Origin: Candidatus Rifleibacteriota bacterium
GTDB taxonomy: Bacteria > Riflebacteria > Ozemobacteria > Ozemobacterales > Ozemobacteraceae
DNA: 6,219 nucleotides
Direction: 5' to 3'
NCBI GenBank assembly: GCA_022704885.1
Contig: JAKJFO010000236.1
Location: 1 to 6,219, forward strand
In this document: in pieces, positions 1-5,858 of the stretch
How positions within the stretch are numbered: position 1 is the first letter of the stretch
Layout of the letters: each line of letters starts with the position of its first letter
Program-made: the position numbers and the translations under genes
The notes under the pieces: model-generated
The model's database searches: none
The model's input: only the letters and a program-made list of their open reading frames with translations
What the model was told of the DNA's origin: nothing

Positions 1-67
1 TTGCAGCAACAAGAAATGCCGCCAGCAAACAATACGACAGTCTGAAAACTTTGCCGGAAATACTCAT
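1..67 (-). CDS. Partial CDS: N-terminus of an exported or membrane protein
   Basis: An ATG at 67-65 on the minus strand opens a reading frame that runs off the left edge after 22 codons. The peptide begins MSISGKVFRLSY and continues with CLLAAFLVAA. A short basic stretch (K6, R9) followed by a hydrophobic run of about 11 residues is the usual build of a signal peptide or N-terminal membrane anchor. The start is supported by a Shine-Dalgarno sequence (GGAG, about 6 nt before the ATG) in the otherwise non-coding stretch just upstream. The Cys at residue 13 precedes the hydrophobic core and does not look like a lipobox cysteine. The gene is divergent from the VWA gene at 515 and may share its control region. 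The function cannot be told, because the mature part lies outside the window. Confidence 0.7.
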   Translation of the reverse strand, partial: MSISGKVFRLSYCLLAAFLVAA

Positions 68-121
68 TCTACTCTCCTACCATACCCTTAAAAAACCTTA
101 ATTGTTTTGTCAGTTATAAAT

Positions 122-150
122 ACTATGCCTGTTTTTGAACCACATGTCGA
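122..150 (-). promoter_or_regulatory. Possible promoter for the leftward signal-peptide gene
   Basis: On the minus strand TCGACA (150-145; 5 of 6 matches to TTGACA) is followed after 17 nt by CATAGT (127-122; 4 of 6 matches to TATAAT). This would place transcription start near 115, about 50 nt before the ATG at 67. A second possible -10, TATAAC (118-113), lies nearby but has no good -35. It is weak evidence in an AT-rich region. Confidence 0.3.
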
Positions 151-172
151 GTATTGCTGCAATCGGCAATAC
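151..172. repeat. Inverted repeat GTATTGC-N8-GCAATAC, possible operator
   Basis: A perfect 7-bp inverted repeat, GTATTGC (151-157) and GCAATAC (166-172), with an 8-nt spacer. Nested inside it is ATTGC-T-GCAAT (153-163). It lies next to the candidate -35 of the leftward gene and about 110 bp upstream of the rightward promoter, a typical place for a regulator site serving divergent genes. A hairpin function is also possible. There is no direct evidence of protein binding. Confidence 0.4.
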
Positions 173-174
173 AG

Positions 175-193
175 AGGCATAAAATGCATGCCT
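175..193. repeat. Inverted repeat AGGCAT-N7-ATGCCT
   Basis: A perfect 6-bp inverted repeat (175-180 and 188-193) with a 7-nt spacer. The same hexamer ATGCCT also occurs at 125-130, giving three half-sites within about 70 bp of the divergent control region. Short repeats like this can occur by chance; the clustering is the only reason to list it. Confidence 0.25.
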
Positions 194-282
194 GCCTGAG
201 GAAACTCACCAAAAACGCCAGTAATTCATAATCCATTTAAAAACCTATTCGCTAATTACCGGTGCAGAAAAAATTTTACCCC

Positions 283-310
283 TTGGCATTCGCAAAAATC
301 TGCCTATATT
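283..310 (+). promoter_or_regulatory. Sigma70-like promoter for the VWA gene
   Basis: TTGGCA (283-288, 5 of 6 to the -35 consensus) and TATATT (305-310, 5 of 6 to the -10 consensus) are separated by 16 nt. This is the best promoter-like pair I found in the window, and it points at the VWA gene. Transcription would begin near 317 and leave an untranslated leader of about 200 nt before the ATG at 515. Confidence 0.55.
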
Positions 311-376
311 GCATACGGGTTCTGAACCACGAAGGTGTTTTCGAGTTGCGGTGAATTCGTCTACACACTTCGCGCA

Positions 377-489
377 CGGGTCTGTCGGCTCACCGACCGG
401 CTTTCCCGGGCATTGAATCCTGTTTTTCCTTCTGTTTCAGCCGGAAACTTCTCTGGCATGCTTTGCTGCCCCCGAAAAAAGGCCTTCCG
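377..489 (+). other. Possibly structured 5' leader of the VWA gene
   Basis: Several complementary segments fall in the untranslated leader. GTCGG (384-388) pairs with CCGAC (393-397) over a CTCA loop. CGGG (377-380) can pair with CCCG (405-408) around that hairpin. GGCA-T-GC (455-461) can pair with GC-TGCC (465-470) with one bulged T. CGGAA (442-446) can pair with TTCCG (485-489), enclosing the latter hairpin just ahead of the ribosome-binding site. I do not recognise a known riboswitch class. Each helix is short, so this could be chance. Confidence 0.25.
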
Positions 490-502
490 AATGATCTTAT
501 TC

Positions 503-507
503 AGGAG
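503..507 (+). promoter_or_regulatory. Ribosome-binding site that decides the VWA start
   Basis: AGGAG at 503-507, 7 nt before the ATG at 515. It favours this ATG over the in-frame GTG at 335, which lacks a comparable site. Confidence 0.75.
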
Positions 508-514
508 AAAAACT

Positions 515-2389
515 ATGTTAGACAAAATTCCAACCGCTCATCGGCTGTTGTTCGTTCTTCTCATGCTCAATCTCGCAACCCTGCTGCTGATTGAAGCAAT
601 TCCGGCGGCCGGCAATCTGCTTTTCGAGGTTCCGGTCGATGACTGGCAATACAAGGTCGAAAAGCCGACCGTCGAACAGCCACTGGCGATGCTGAAAGAA
701 TACCTGCAGGATGGCCCGCTTTACATTGTCGCCATCATGATTCTGCTCGAAATTTCGAAACTGTTTCTGGCCTGTGAACTCACCACAGTGACCTCAATAA
801 CCATTTTCGGCACCTTCTTCTTTCTCTATTCAATCTCAGGGCCGATGATCGGCAGCATAACCGACCAGACGGCTCGCGATTTCGGCTTTTCGGTCGGTGG
901 TGCCAAAGATATCAACAATTTCCGGACCAATATTGCGACGGGCTATCTGCCTAAACCGTCTGACATCACTTATGAAGGGCTTTTCTACGACTACCACTTC
1001 GACACCGGGAAAAACGCTGCAATGTCTGCAGGCGAATCGCCGAAGCTGTTTGCGCCGAACTGGTCGGCAGCCAGCAGCCGCAACCCGCTGACCGGCGAAA
1101 CCGAGCATTTTCTGGCGATTGGCCTGAGTTCGCAACTCGACCGCGCTGCCGCGGCCCGAAAAAAACTTAATCTGGTTGTCGTTCTCGACATTTCTGGCTC
1201 GATGAGCAGCCCCTTCAATCAGTATTATTACGAAAGCCATCGCCGGCGGCCCGACATGAACGCTGAGGCGGCGAAAATGACAAAACTTGAATCGGCATGC
1301 CGGTCGATCGTCGCCATGTTCGAACATCTGCGGCCAGACGACCGCATCGGTATCGCTCTGTTCAACCATCGCAGCTTTCTGGCCAAGCCTGTCACCTCTG
1401 TGCGCAGCACCGACATGGAAGCCCTTAAGGGTCATATTCTGGCGCTTGAGCCCACCGGTGCCACAAGCATGGAAGAAGGGCTCGAACTCGGCAGAAGCAT
1501 GCTTGCGCCATTTTCCATCTGTAATCCTGACGAATACGAGAACCGCATCATTTTCATGACCGACGCGATGCCGAATACTGATGACACGAGCGAATCCGGG
1601 CTGCTCGAAATGACCCGCGAAATGACGCGCAGTCGGGTTTATCTGACCTTTATCGGCATGGGCATTGATTTTAATTCGCAGATGGTGCAATCGATTTCGC
1701 AGGTGCGGGGGGCAAACTATTTTTCGGTGCATTCGCCAACCGAATTCAGAAAGCGGCTGGCCGACGAATTCGAATGCATGGTCAATCCGATGGTTTTTGA
1801 CCTGGCGCTGCAGGTGCAGGCACCCGAATGCAGAATTCTCAAGGTTATCGGTTCGCCCGAAGCCGATCTGGCGACCGGTCGCATCATGCATGTCAGCACA
1901 CTGTTTCCCGCGCCCACGAATGCAGACGGAACCCGCGGCGGCATCATTCTGCTGCAGCTCGACCGGCCAATGGTCGACACCTGGCTGACCCTGACTCTCA
2001 GTTATGAAGACCGCAATGGCGCCATTCATGATGCCCAGGAGAAAATCATTCTGAAAGCTCAGCCCGCCGACTTTTACGAAGACAATGGTATCAGAAAGGG
2101 CATACTGCTGGCCAGATACGTTGATCTGCTGAAAGAGACGGCAACCGGCCGGCACGGCATCAGAGTGACGACTGCCAAAGACACAGACGCCGACGGTTCG
2201 GGCTGGTCATACTGGGAACGCCCTGGCCGCAAACTGCAGGTATCTGCTGCTGCAAACGATGCGTTGAGCATATTCAGACGGCATTTCAGTCATGAAGCAG
2301 AAAAGATCGGTGATCCGGCGCTTCTCAAGGAGCTGCGACTGCTTGACAACCTAAGGTCTCTCATTCCCACTGACCAGGTCGAAAACTGA
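515..2389 (+). CDS. Membrane-anchored VWA-domain protein (YfbK / Ca-activated chloride-channel-like class)
   Basis: A 624-residue protein with three predicted membrane segments near the N-terminus (about residues 10-30, 68-86 and 90-113). A pre-VWA segment (about 128-165, KDINNFRTNIATGYLPKPSD then EGLFYDYHFDTG) recalls the conserved N-terminal element of YfbK-type VWA proteins. The VWA domain (about 218-420) has a complete MIDAS metal site: D225-I-S227-G-S229, T317 in TGATS, and D350 in MTDAMP. Residues 421-550 look like the beta-rich domain that follows VWA in this class; the last 70 or so are helical and charged. With the basic N-terminus inside and three helices, the VWA domain would face the periplasm or outside (inference). 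Such domains bind protein partners through a divalent cation; the 'chloride channel' label is a database name, not a demonstrated activity. No MoxR-type ATPase or Bat genes lie beside it. The ATG at 515 was chosen for its AGGAG site; the frame stays open up to a GTG at 335, but those 60 residues look non-coding. It ends 17 bp from a convergent gene. Confidence 0.9.
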   Translation: MLDKIPTAHRLLFVLLMLNLATLLLIEAIPAAGNLLFEVPVDDWQYKVEKPTVEQPLAMLKEYLQDGPLYIVAIMILLEISKLFLACELTTVTSITIFGTFFFLYSISGPMIGSITDQTARDFGFSVGGAKDINNFRTNIATGYLPKPSDITYEGLFYDYHFDTGKNAAMSAGESPKLFAPNWSAASSRNPLTGETEHFLAIGLSSQLDRAAAARKKLNLVVVLDISGSMSSPFNQYYYESHRRRPDMNAEAAKMTKLESACRSIVAMFEHLRPDDRIGIALFNHRSFLAKPVTSVRSTDMEALKGHILALEPTGATSMEEGLELGRSMLAPFSICNPDEYENRIIFMTDAMPNTDDTSESGLLEMTREMTRSRVYLTFIGMGIDFNSQMVQSISQVRGANYFSVHSPTEFRKRLADEFECMVNPMVFDLALQVQAPECRILKVIGSPEADLATGRIMHVSTLFPAPTNADGTRGGIILLQLDRPMVDTWLTLTLSYEDRNGAIHDAQEKIILKAQPADFYEDNGIRKGILLARYVDLLKETATGRHGIRVTTAKDTDADGSGWSYWERPGRKLQVSAAANDALSIFRRHFSHEAEKIGDPALLKELRLLDNLRSLIPTDQVEN

Positions 2390-2406
2390 AAACAGAGGCC
2401 AGGCAG

Positions 2407-2706
2407 TCACTTTGCCAGCAGCGGCAGAAATATCGCCAGACAGACCAGTAAAGCGGCAAGCAATATGGCACCCATGAGAAACCAGTGCGGAACAAAAACA
2501 GTCGGGCTGACACCCGGCTTGTTTTCCGGATCAGCTGCAGGTTTTACGGCCTGGCGAAGCATGGTGAAAAGCATCTTCGCCCAGAAAAGCGTCAGCAGAG
2601 CAAAAACAACCAGACCGGGGCCGGCGCCATTCCATGAGGTTATGGCCAGGCCGGCGCTTGCCAGCAGACAGAAGAGCGATGCAATGACACCTGCATAGAG
2701 CCACAT
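2407..2706 (-). CDS. Small three-helix membrane protein, function unknown
   Basis: A 99-residue protein, almost entirely hydrophobic, with three predicted membrane helices: about residues 2-22, 29-50 and 72-98. A short polar loop rich in Pro, Lys and Glu (about 54-68, QAVKPAADPENKPG) joins the second and third. I recognise no family. The start is taken as the ATG at 2706: AGGTGA at 2717-2712 sits 5 nt before it, and only one nucleotide separates it from the stop codon of the upstream L,D-transpeptidase gene. An in-frame GTG at 2715 would add three residues, but it lies inside that ribosome-binding site. As the last gene of the SagB-like/YafK-like operon it may anchor or assist the envelope enzyme, but this rests on position alone. 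It converges on the VWA gene with no clear terminator between them. Confidence 0.75.
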   Translation of the reverse strand: MWLYAGVIASLFCLLASAGLAITSWNGAGPGLVVFALLTLFWAKMLFTMLRQAVKPAADPENKPGVSPTVFVPHWFLMGAILLAALLVCLAIFLPLLAK

Positions 2707-2707
2707 T

Positions 2708-3439
2708 TTATTCACCTGTTGACCGGCTGTTAAAGTTCTTCATTCTTTCTGCGACAACGATATAGAGCTCAGGCAACCATACCGGGTCACCCGCCGATTG
2801 CGGCTGCGTCGTTCTGAAGTCATACGGTGCCATGATCACTTCGACATTTTCAAAACCGGTGCGGGCGACGAGCACGAAAAGCTTCTCGATTGCCGGGTCG
2901 CCCATTGCCAGGCAACCGATCGAGGCCTCCCGGCCATGAATGAAAATATCGCTGCCCGGGCTGGTACGGCCTTCAGCGGCAGCATGGCGCAAATCAAATT
3001 CGTTCGGGTAATTGATTTTCATCGACAGATGAAAACTGCTGTTCGGGTTGAGGCCGGCAAGGCGATACAGTCCTTCGGTTACCTGGCGGTCCCCTTCTCG
3101 CAGTTTTGGGCCCGGCCTGCCGCTGGCGGCAAGAATCGGGTAAGTTGCGACCAGTACCGACGCATTGCCGCCAGGTGCCCAGACTTCGAGAGCTCTTTCC
3201 TGTTTAAGGACAATAAAGGTCAGTGAAGCAGGCGGGTAAGCTGCGCCGGCTGCAGCGAATTTTGGCTGCAGATCAGCATCGGCAGGGGCGCCATAAAGAT
3301 CGATAATATCAGCAACTGTGCGCATTCCGGAAACCCTGACAACTTTCGGAAACCATATTGTCCTTCCGAAGAAATAAAATGCAAGCAAGGTGGCAATCAG
3401 ACAGAAAAAAAGCAGCAATGCCTTTCTGCCTGATTGCAT
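2708..3439 (-). CDS. YafK-like L,D-transpeptidase-fold (YkuD family) envelope protein
   Basis: A 243-residue protein with an N-terminal membrane anchor or uncleaved signal (about residues 7-28, after R5-K6) and no lipobox. The YkuD-type catalytic domain shows GPKLREGDRQVTEGLYRL (about 110-127), a segment typical of the YafK/ErfK branch, then FHLSMKINYPNEFD (about 136-149), and the active-site block HG...SIGCLAMGD with H168 and nucleophile C176. Members of this family make 3-3 crosslinks in peptidoglycan or attach lipoproteins; E. coli YafK (LdtF/DpaA) instead detaches Braun lipoprotein. Which reaction applies here cannot be told. It acts on the periplasmic side. The frame is open upstream to 3538, but that would overlap the preceding gene by about 100 nt. 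The ATG at 3439 lies one nucleotide after that gene's TGA (TGA-A-ATG), starts directly before the anchor, and lacks a strong ribosome site of its own, so translation is probably coupled. Confidence 0.88.
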   Translation of the reverse strand: MQSGRKALLLFFCLIATLLAFYFFGRTIWFPKVVRVSGMRTVADIIDLYGAPADADLQPKFAAAGAAYPPASLTFIVLKQERALEVWAPGGNASVLVATYPILAASGRPGPKLREGDRQVTEGLYRLAGLNPNSSFHLSMKINYPNEFDLRHAAAEGRTSPGSDIFIHGREASIGCLAMGDPAIEKLFVLVARTGFENVEVIMAPYDFRTTQPQSAGDPVWLPELYIVVAERMKNFNSRSTGE

Positions 3440-3440
3440 T

Positions 3441-4208
3441 TCAACGGCAACGACCGACCGGAGCGACGTAGATGGTGAACTCTTCTGCGCCATCGACGCC
3501 GAGAAGCTGATCACAATCGTTCTGGTTATAGGCGGCAATGGCGCAGGTTCCGGCCCCGATTGCAGTTGCCGTCAGGTAAAGGTTCTGACAGACATGGCCA
3601 GCATCGATTGCGAGAACTTTATGGGCGGCGAGGTCGTAGCGCCATTCCATGCGTTCAGGAATAACGGTCCAGAATAGGGTAAAAGCGGCGCTGGCTACAA
3701 AAATCTGGCCAAGACAGGCCTGAGCCGCCTTTTCAGCAGCACTCTCGTCGAGCGCAATCAATTCGAGCTGGTTGTCAAAGGGCAAAAAGCGGTAGACACC
3801 CTTTTTCAGGCCTTCGACCATGTTTACGATCACATAAGTCTCAAAAGCGTGGCGTGAACCGGCCGACGGCACAACGCGGGTCGCCGTCGAAGGGCTGATC
3901 GTTTTGCGCACGCCCTGAGTCGCATAAAGCATCGCCGAAAGTTCTTCGATACTTATATCTGCGGCAGCGTATGCGCGCACACTGACGCGCTGGCTGATCG
4001 CTTCGGCCAGAGACATACCGCAGGTCTTCGCAAGAGCCGCCGCCCCATCGGGGAGCTGAACAGTAATCGCCCCTTCGCGGCAGGGTTTCTGCAGAGGTGG
4101 CGCCGGCAGTTTGCGACTCTGCGCCGTCTGCGCAAAATCAATATTGAATCTTACTGCATCTTTCAAGAATTCCCGACTCTTCGCAAACCGCGCATTACCC
4201 TTTTCCAT
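3441..4208 (-). CDS. SagB/ThcOx-type nitroreductase-fold flavin oxidoreductase
   Basis: A 255-residue protein of the SagB branch of the nitroreductase superfamily, whose members bind FMN. Visible marks in order: an N-terminal FNIDFAQTAQSRKLPAPPLQ segment (21-40), as in stand-alone SagB-like proteins; SQRVSVRAY (72-80) with R74 and R78 expected near the FMN phosphate; the SagB-typical VVPSAGSRHAFETYVIV (112-128); YRFLPFDNQLELI (139-151); and IDAGHVCQNLYLTATAIGAG (201-220) followed by TCAIAAYN and the closing APVGR. Relatives in azole-modified peptide clusters oxidise azolines, but no YcaO cyclodehydratase or precursor peptide is visible here, so that substrate is not supported. No signal peptide, so cytoplasmic. 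AGGA at 4219-4216, extended as AAGAGGA, is a good ribosome site 7 nt before the ATG at 4208. It is the first gene of a tightly packed three-gene operon. Confidence 0.9.
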   Translation of the reverse strand: MEKGNARFAKSREFLKDAVRFNIDFAQTAQSRKLPAPPLQKPCREGAITVQLPDGAAALAKTCGMSLAEAISQRVSVRAYAAADISIEELSAMLYATQGVRKTISPSTATRVVPSAGSRHAFETYVIVNMVEGLKKGVYRFLPFDNQLELIALDESAAEKAAQACLGQIFVASAAFTLFWTVIPERMEWRYDLAAHKVLAIDAGHVCQNLYLTATAIGAGTCAIAAYNQNDCDQLLGVDGAEEFTIYVAPVGRCR

Positions 4209-4219
4209 ACTGATTTCCT

Positions 4220-4235
4220 CTTGAAAATTTTCAAG
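4220..4235. repeat. Perfect 16-bp palindrome at the SagB-like gene's ribosome site
   Basis: CTTGAAAATTTTCAAG reads the same on both strands. On the minus strand it ends directly against the AGGA ribosome-binding core of the flavin oxidoreductase gene, sharing the AAG of AAGAGGA, 12 nt before the ATG. As DNA it could be a dimeric repressor's operator just behind the candidate -10. As RNA it could form a 6-bp stem with an AATT loop next to the ribosome site. Which of these applies, if either, is not known. Confidence 0.5.
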
Positions 4236-4261
4236 TTACACAGGCCTACAGTCTACCTCAA
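4233..4261 (-). promoter_or_regulatory. Weak candidate promoter for the SagB-like operon
   Basis: On the minus strand TTGAGG (4261-4256; 4 of 6 matches to the -35 consensus) is followed after 17 nt by TAACTT (4238-4233; about 3 of 6 to the -10). The -10 is poor and overlaps the palindrome at 4220-4235. The operon may instead be read from the upstream TPR-PEGA gene across the 99-nt gap. Confidence 0.2.
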
Positions 4262-4270
4262 AATATTGAG
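4257..4270. repeat. Inverted repeat CTCAA-N4-TTGAG upstream of the SagB-like gene
   Basis: CTCAAAATATTGAG has 5-bp arms and an AATA centre. It lies 21 bp away from the 16-bp palindrome in the same gap and has similar AT-rich character. On the minus strand a T run precedes it rather than follows it, so it is not a rho-independent terminator for the TPR-PEGA gene. It may be a second half of a control region, or chance. Confidence 0.3.
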
Positions 4271-4307
4271 AAAAACAAAGCACTCAAAGACAATCTGCCG
4301 GCAATTT

Positions 4308-5789
4308 TCAGCTGCCAAGGCATTGCTCGATGGTTGGGTCCGGCAGATTGGCAAGATCGGTGACAAGAAACTCCGGAATCAGCTCATTGAGAGTCTTTGA
4401 GCCCTCTGGGGTGAAGACGGTGACGACACCGTCGCGGCTGATTTCGTCGCTGACACTGTCTGAATCAGGATGATAGCGAAACTTGGCGACAGTTGCCTCT
4501 TCGACAGTCACCGAAAAACGCTTTTCACGGCCATTTTTAAGTTTCCATTGAATATTCAGGGTGCCGGGTCTGACGTTGCGGATCTGCAGCGGGCACAGGC
4601 CGAGATTGCTGCCGTTTACCGCCACCTGCGTTTCTTCGACGTCACATTTGAGAAACAGTTCGACACCGAACTGATATGGCCGCGGGTTGGCCTGAAATTC
4701 GGGAAGCTGCGACAGTTGCCGGCGGCAGAGATCTACCTGGGCGGCAAAATAGCCGGCCTGAAAGGCCTGCCCAAGAACGTGCAGAACCACCGGCGAATCG
4801 GGTGCGCGATGCCAGGCGCGGCTCAGACAGGCCAGGGCCAGCGGCACATTCATCTGCGCCAGATAAATATCACCGAGCATACCACAGGCAAACGGGTCTT
4901 CAGGGGTCATCAGCAGTCGCTGCCTCGCCATGACCAGTGCCTGAGCCACCCCTTCCTTCTTCCAGACCGCCGAAATATTACCAAGCGACAGCGGCCCAAA
5001 ATCAGCCTCTGAGTGACCGGAGCCATCGCCGGCATCAGCAACGGCCTTCGCCGCACTGGCCTTTGCCGGGTCGAAACCAGCGGTCAGGGGCGCGAAAACC
5101 TGCTGACAAACCTGCGCCCACTCTGAATAACCGGCGTTATTGAGCAGGCTGACCGTAGTTGCGGCAAAAACCGCAAAAAAGTGTTCTGGCGAAGAATAAT
5201 CGCCGAGCGACTGCATCAGTATCGGCCCGATCAGCGGCATCTCTGGCTTTTCAAGCGAAAGTAGCTCGATAGCCGCGGCCAGACCGTATGACCGGTCCGA
5301 ATCATATTCCCAGTTCGCTTCGAGAACGCGGGCAAGAAACTCACCCGGAAAACGCCGGTAATGCTCAAGCACTTCGGGCTTCAGCTCGCTGTAAGCCGGC
5401 ATCAGAACCCGACCGCGAATGTCTTTGGCGCCGGCCTTTGCATGCTGTAAAACTGTCTGCAGGCGCTGACCGGCAGCGACAAGTTCAGGGTCACCACCGT
5501 CGATCATATCTTCAGCGATATAATCGAGCATGAAATACTGATGCAGTGACGGAATAAGCACCACCAGCCGCCCGATCAGCGGCGCAAATTCGAGATAAAA
5601 GCGGCGGCGCTCGATTATTTCACTTTCACCCATGCCGCAGGTCATGAATAAAGCCTGCAGCTCATCGTAGCGTTTTGTCCAGAGGGTATAGCGCAGTGCC
5701 CTGATGAGCTCGTCCTGCCCCTGCGGTTCGGTCGGCACCCGCCTGAGCCGGCACATATTCACATACTGTTCAAGATTGTCGCGATACAT
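4308..5789 (-). CDS. TPR-repeat protein with a PEGA domain
   Basis: A 493-residue protein without signal peptide or clear membrane helix, so probably cytoplasmic. The first 240 residues or so are helical with no motif I recognise. A low-complexity Ala/Gly/Asp linker (about 238-263) leads to two or three TPR-like helical pairs (about 268-363), the clearest being FACGMLGDIYLAQMNVPLAL (300-319) with SRAWHRAPDSP. A PEGA-like beta domain follows (about 377-437: VNGSNLGLCPLQIRNVRPGT at 391-410), then an acidic tail of about 55 residues. TPRs bind other proteins; PEGA domains are usually found on surface or envelope proteins, which makes the lack of an export signal notable. The start is firm: GGAGG (5800-5796) lies 6 nt before the ATG. 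It sits just behind the terminator of the upstream gene, and 99 nt before the SagB-like gene. No enzyme activity is suggested. Confidence 0.85.
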   Translation of the reverse strand: MYRDNLEQYVNMCRLRRVPTEPQGQDELIRALRYTLWTKRYDELQALFMTCGMGESEIIERRRFYLEFAPLIGRLVVLIPSLHQYFMLDYIAEDMIDGGDPELVAAGQRLQTVLQHAKAGAKDIRGRVLMPAYSELKPEVLEHYRRFPGEFLARVLEANWEYDSDRSYGLAAAIELLSLEKPEMPLIGPILMQSLGDYSSPEHFFAVFAATTVSLLNNAGYSEWAQVCQQVFAPLTAGFDPAKASAAKAVADAGDGSGHSEADFGPLSLGNISAVWKKEGVAQALVMARQRLLMTPEDPFACGMLGDIYLAQMNVPLALACLSRAWHRAPDSPVVLHVLGQAFQAGYFAAQVDLCRRQLSQLPEFQANPRPYQFGVELFLKCDVEETQVAVNGSNLGLCPLQIRNVRPGTLNIQWKLKNGREKRFSVTVEEATVAKFRYHPDSDSVSDEISRDGVVTVFTPEGSKTLNELIPEFLVTDLANLPDPTIEQCLGS

Positions 5790-5795
5790 TTTTTC

Positions 5796-5800
5796 CCTCC
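5796..5800 (-). promoter_or_regulatory. Strong ribosome-binding site of the TPR-PEGA gene
   Basis: GGAGG on the minus strand, 6 nt before the ATG at 5789. It begins only 7 nt after the T run of the upstream terminator, so the terminator lies within the leader of any transcript that starts further upstream. Confidence 0.75.
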
Positions 5801-5805
5801 GGAAG

Positions 5806-5840
5806 ATAAAAGCAGAGCTACCGTTAACTGGCAGCTCTGC
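5806..5840 (-). terminator. Rho-independent terminator
   Basis: On the minus strand GCAGAGCT (5840-5833) pairs perfectly with AGCTCTGC (5819-5812). The helix extends inward by two C-G pairs and a G-U pair, giving 11 bp over a 7-nt loop, and TTTT (5811-5808) follows directly. It starts 18 nt after the stop codon of the gene at 5859, so it fits as that gene's terminator. It ends about 20 nt before the ATG of the TPR-PEGA gene, so partial read-through or attenuation is conceivable. Confidence 0.8.
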
Positions 5841-5858
5841 AGGATTCAGCAGTTCAAA

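Larger units (their letters stand above)
68..514. other. Divergent intergenic region and 5' leader of the VWA gene
   Basis: This 447-bp stretch separates two divergent genes. I see no convincing protein gene in it; an in-frame extension of the VWA gene to a GTG at 335 is possible but unlikely. The left part (about 80-300) is AT-rich with A and T runs. It carries the GTATTGC/GCAATAC inverted repeat (151-172), an AGGCAT/ATGCCT inverted repeat (175-193), and a further ATGCCT at 125-130. The right part (about 370-490) is more GC-rich and has several short self-complementary segments, as expected of an untranslated leader. Promoter candidates are listed separately. Confidence 0.7.

Noticed and set aside
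371..410. A known riboswitch such as a c-di-GMP (GEMM) aptamer in the VWA leader
   Set aside because: The segment has short hairpins, but I could not match the conserved core of GEMM or any other class I know.
335..514. N-terminal extension of the VWA gene from a GTG at 335
   Set aside because: No ribosome-binding site precedes it, the 60 extra residues are compositionally odd, and the ATG at 515 has a good AGGAG site directly before a membrane segment.
836..2155. A 439-codon open frame on the minus strand opposite the VWA gene
   Set aside because: It lies wholly inside a gene with clear domains and a MIDAS site on the other strand. Its translation is rich in His, Arg, Gly and Phe without any recognisable domain, as expected of the complement of a codon-biased gene.
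2390..2406. A bidirectional terminator between the convergent genes
   Set aside because: The 17-bp gap contains no stem followed by a T run on either strand.
3440..3538. N-terminal extension of the L,D-transpeptidase into the SagB-like gene
   Set aside because: It would overlap the conserved C-terminus of the flavoenzyme by about 100 nt. The ATG at 3439 sits one nucleotide after its stop and just before the membrane anchor.
3441..4208. An azole-containing peptide (RiPP) biosynthesis cluster built around the SagB-like gene
   Set aside because: No YcaO cyclodehydratase, precursor peptide or exporter is visible in the window; SagB-like proteins also occur outside such clusters.
4470..5012. A 180-codon plus-strand frame and shorter ones opposite the TPR-PEGA gene
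   Set aside because: They are antisense to a well-supported gene with a strong ribosome site and show no domain or credible start.
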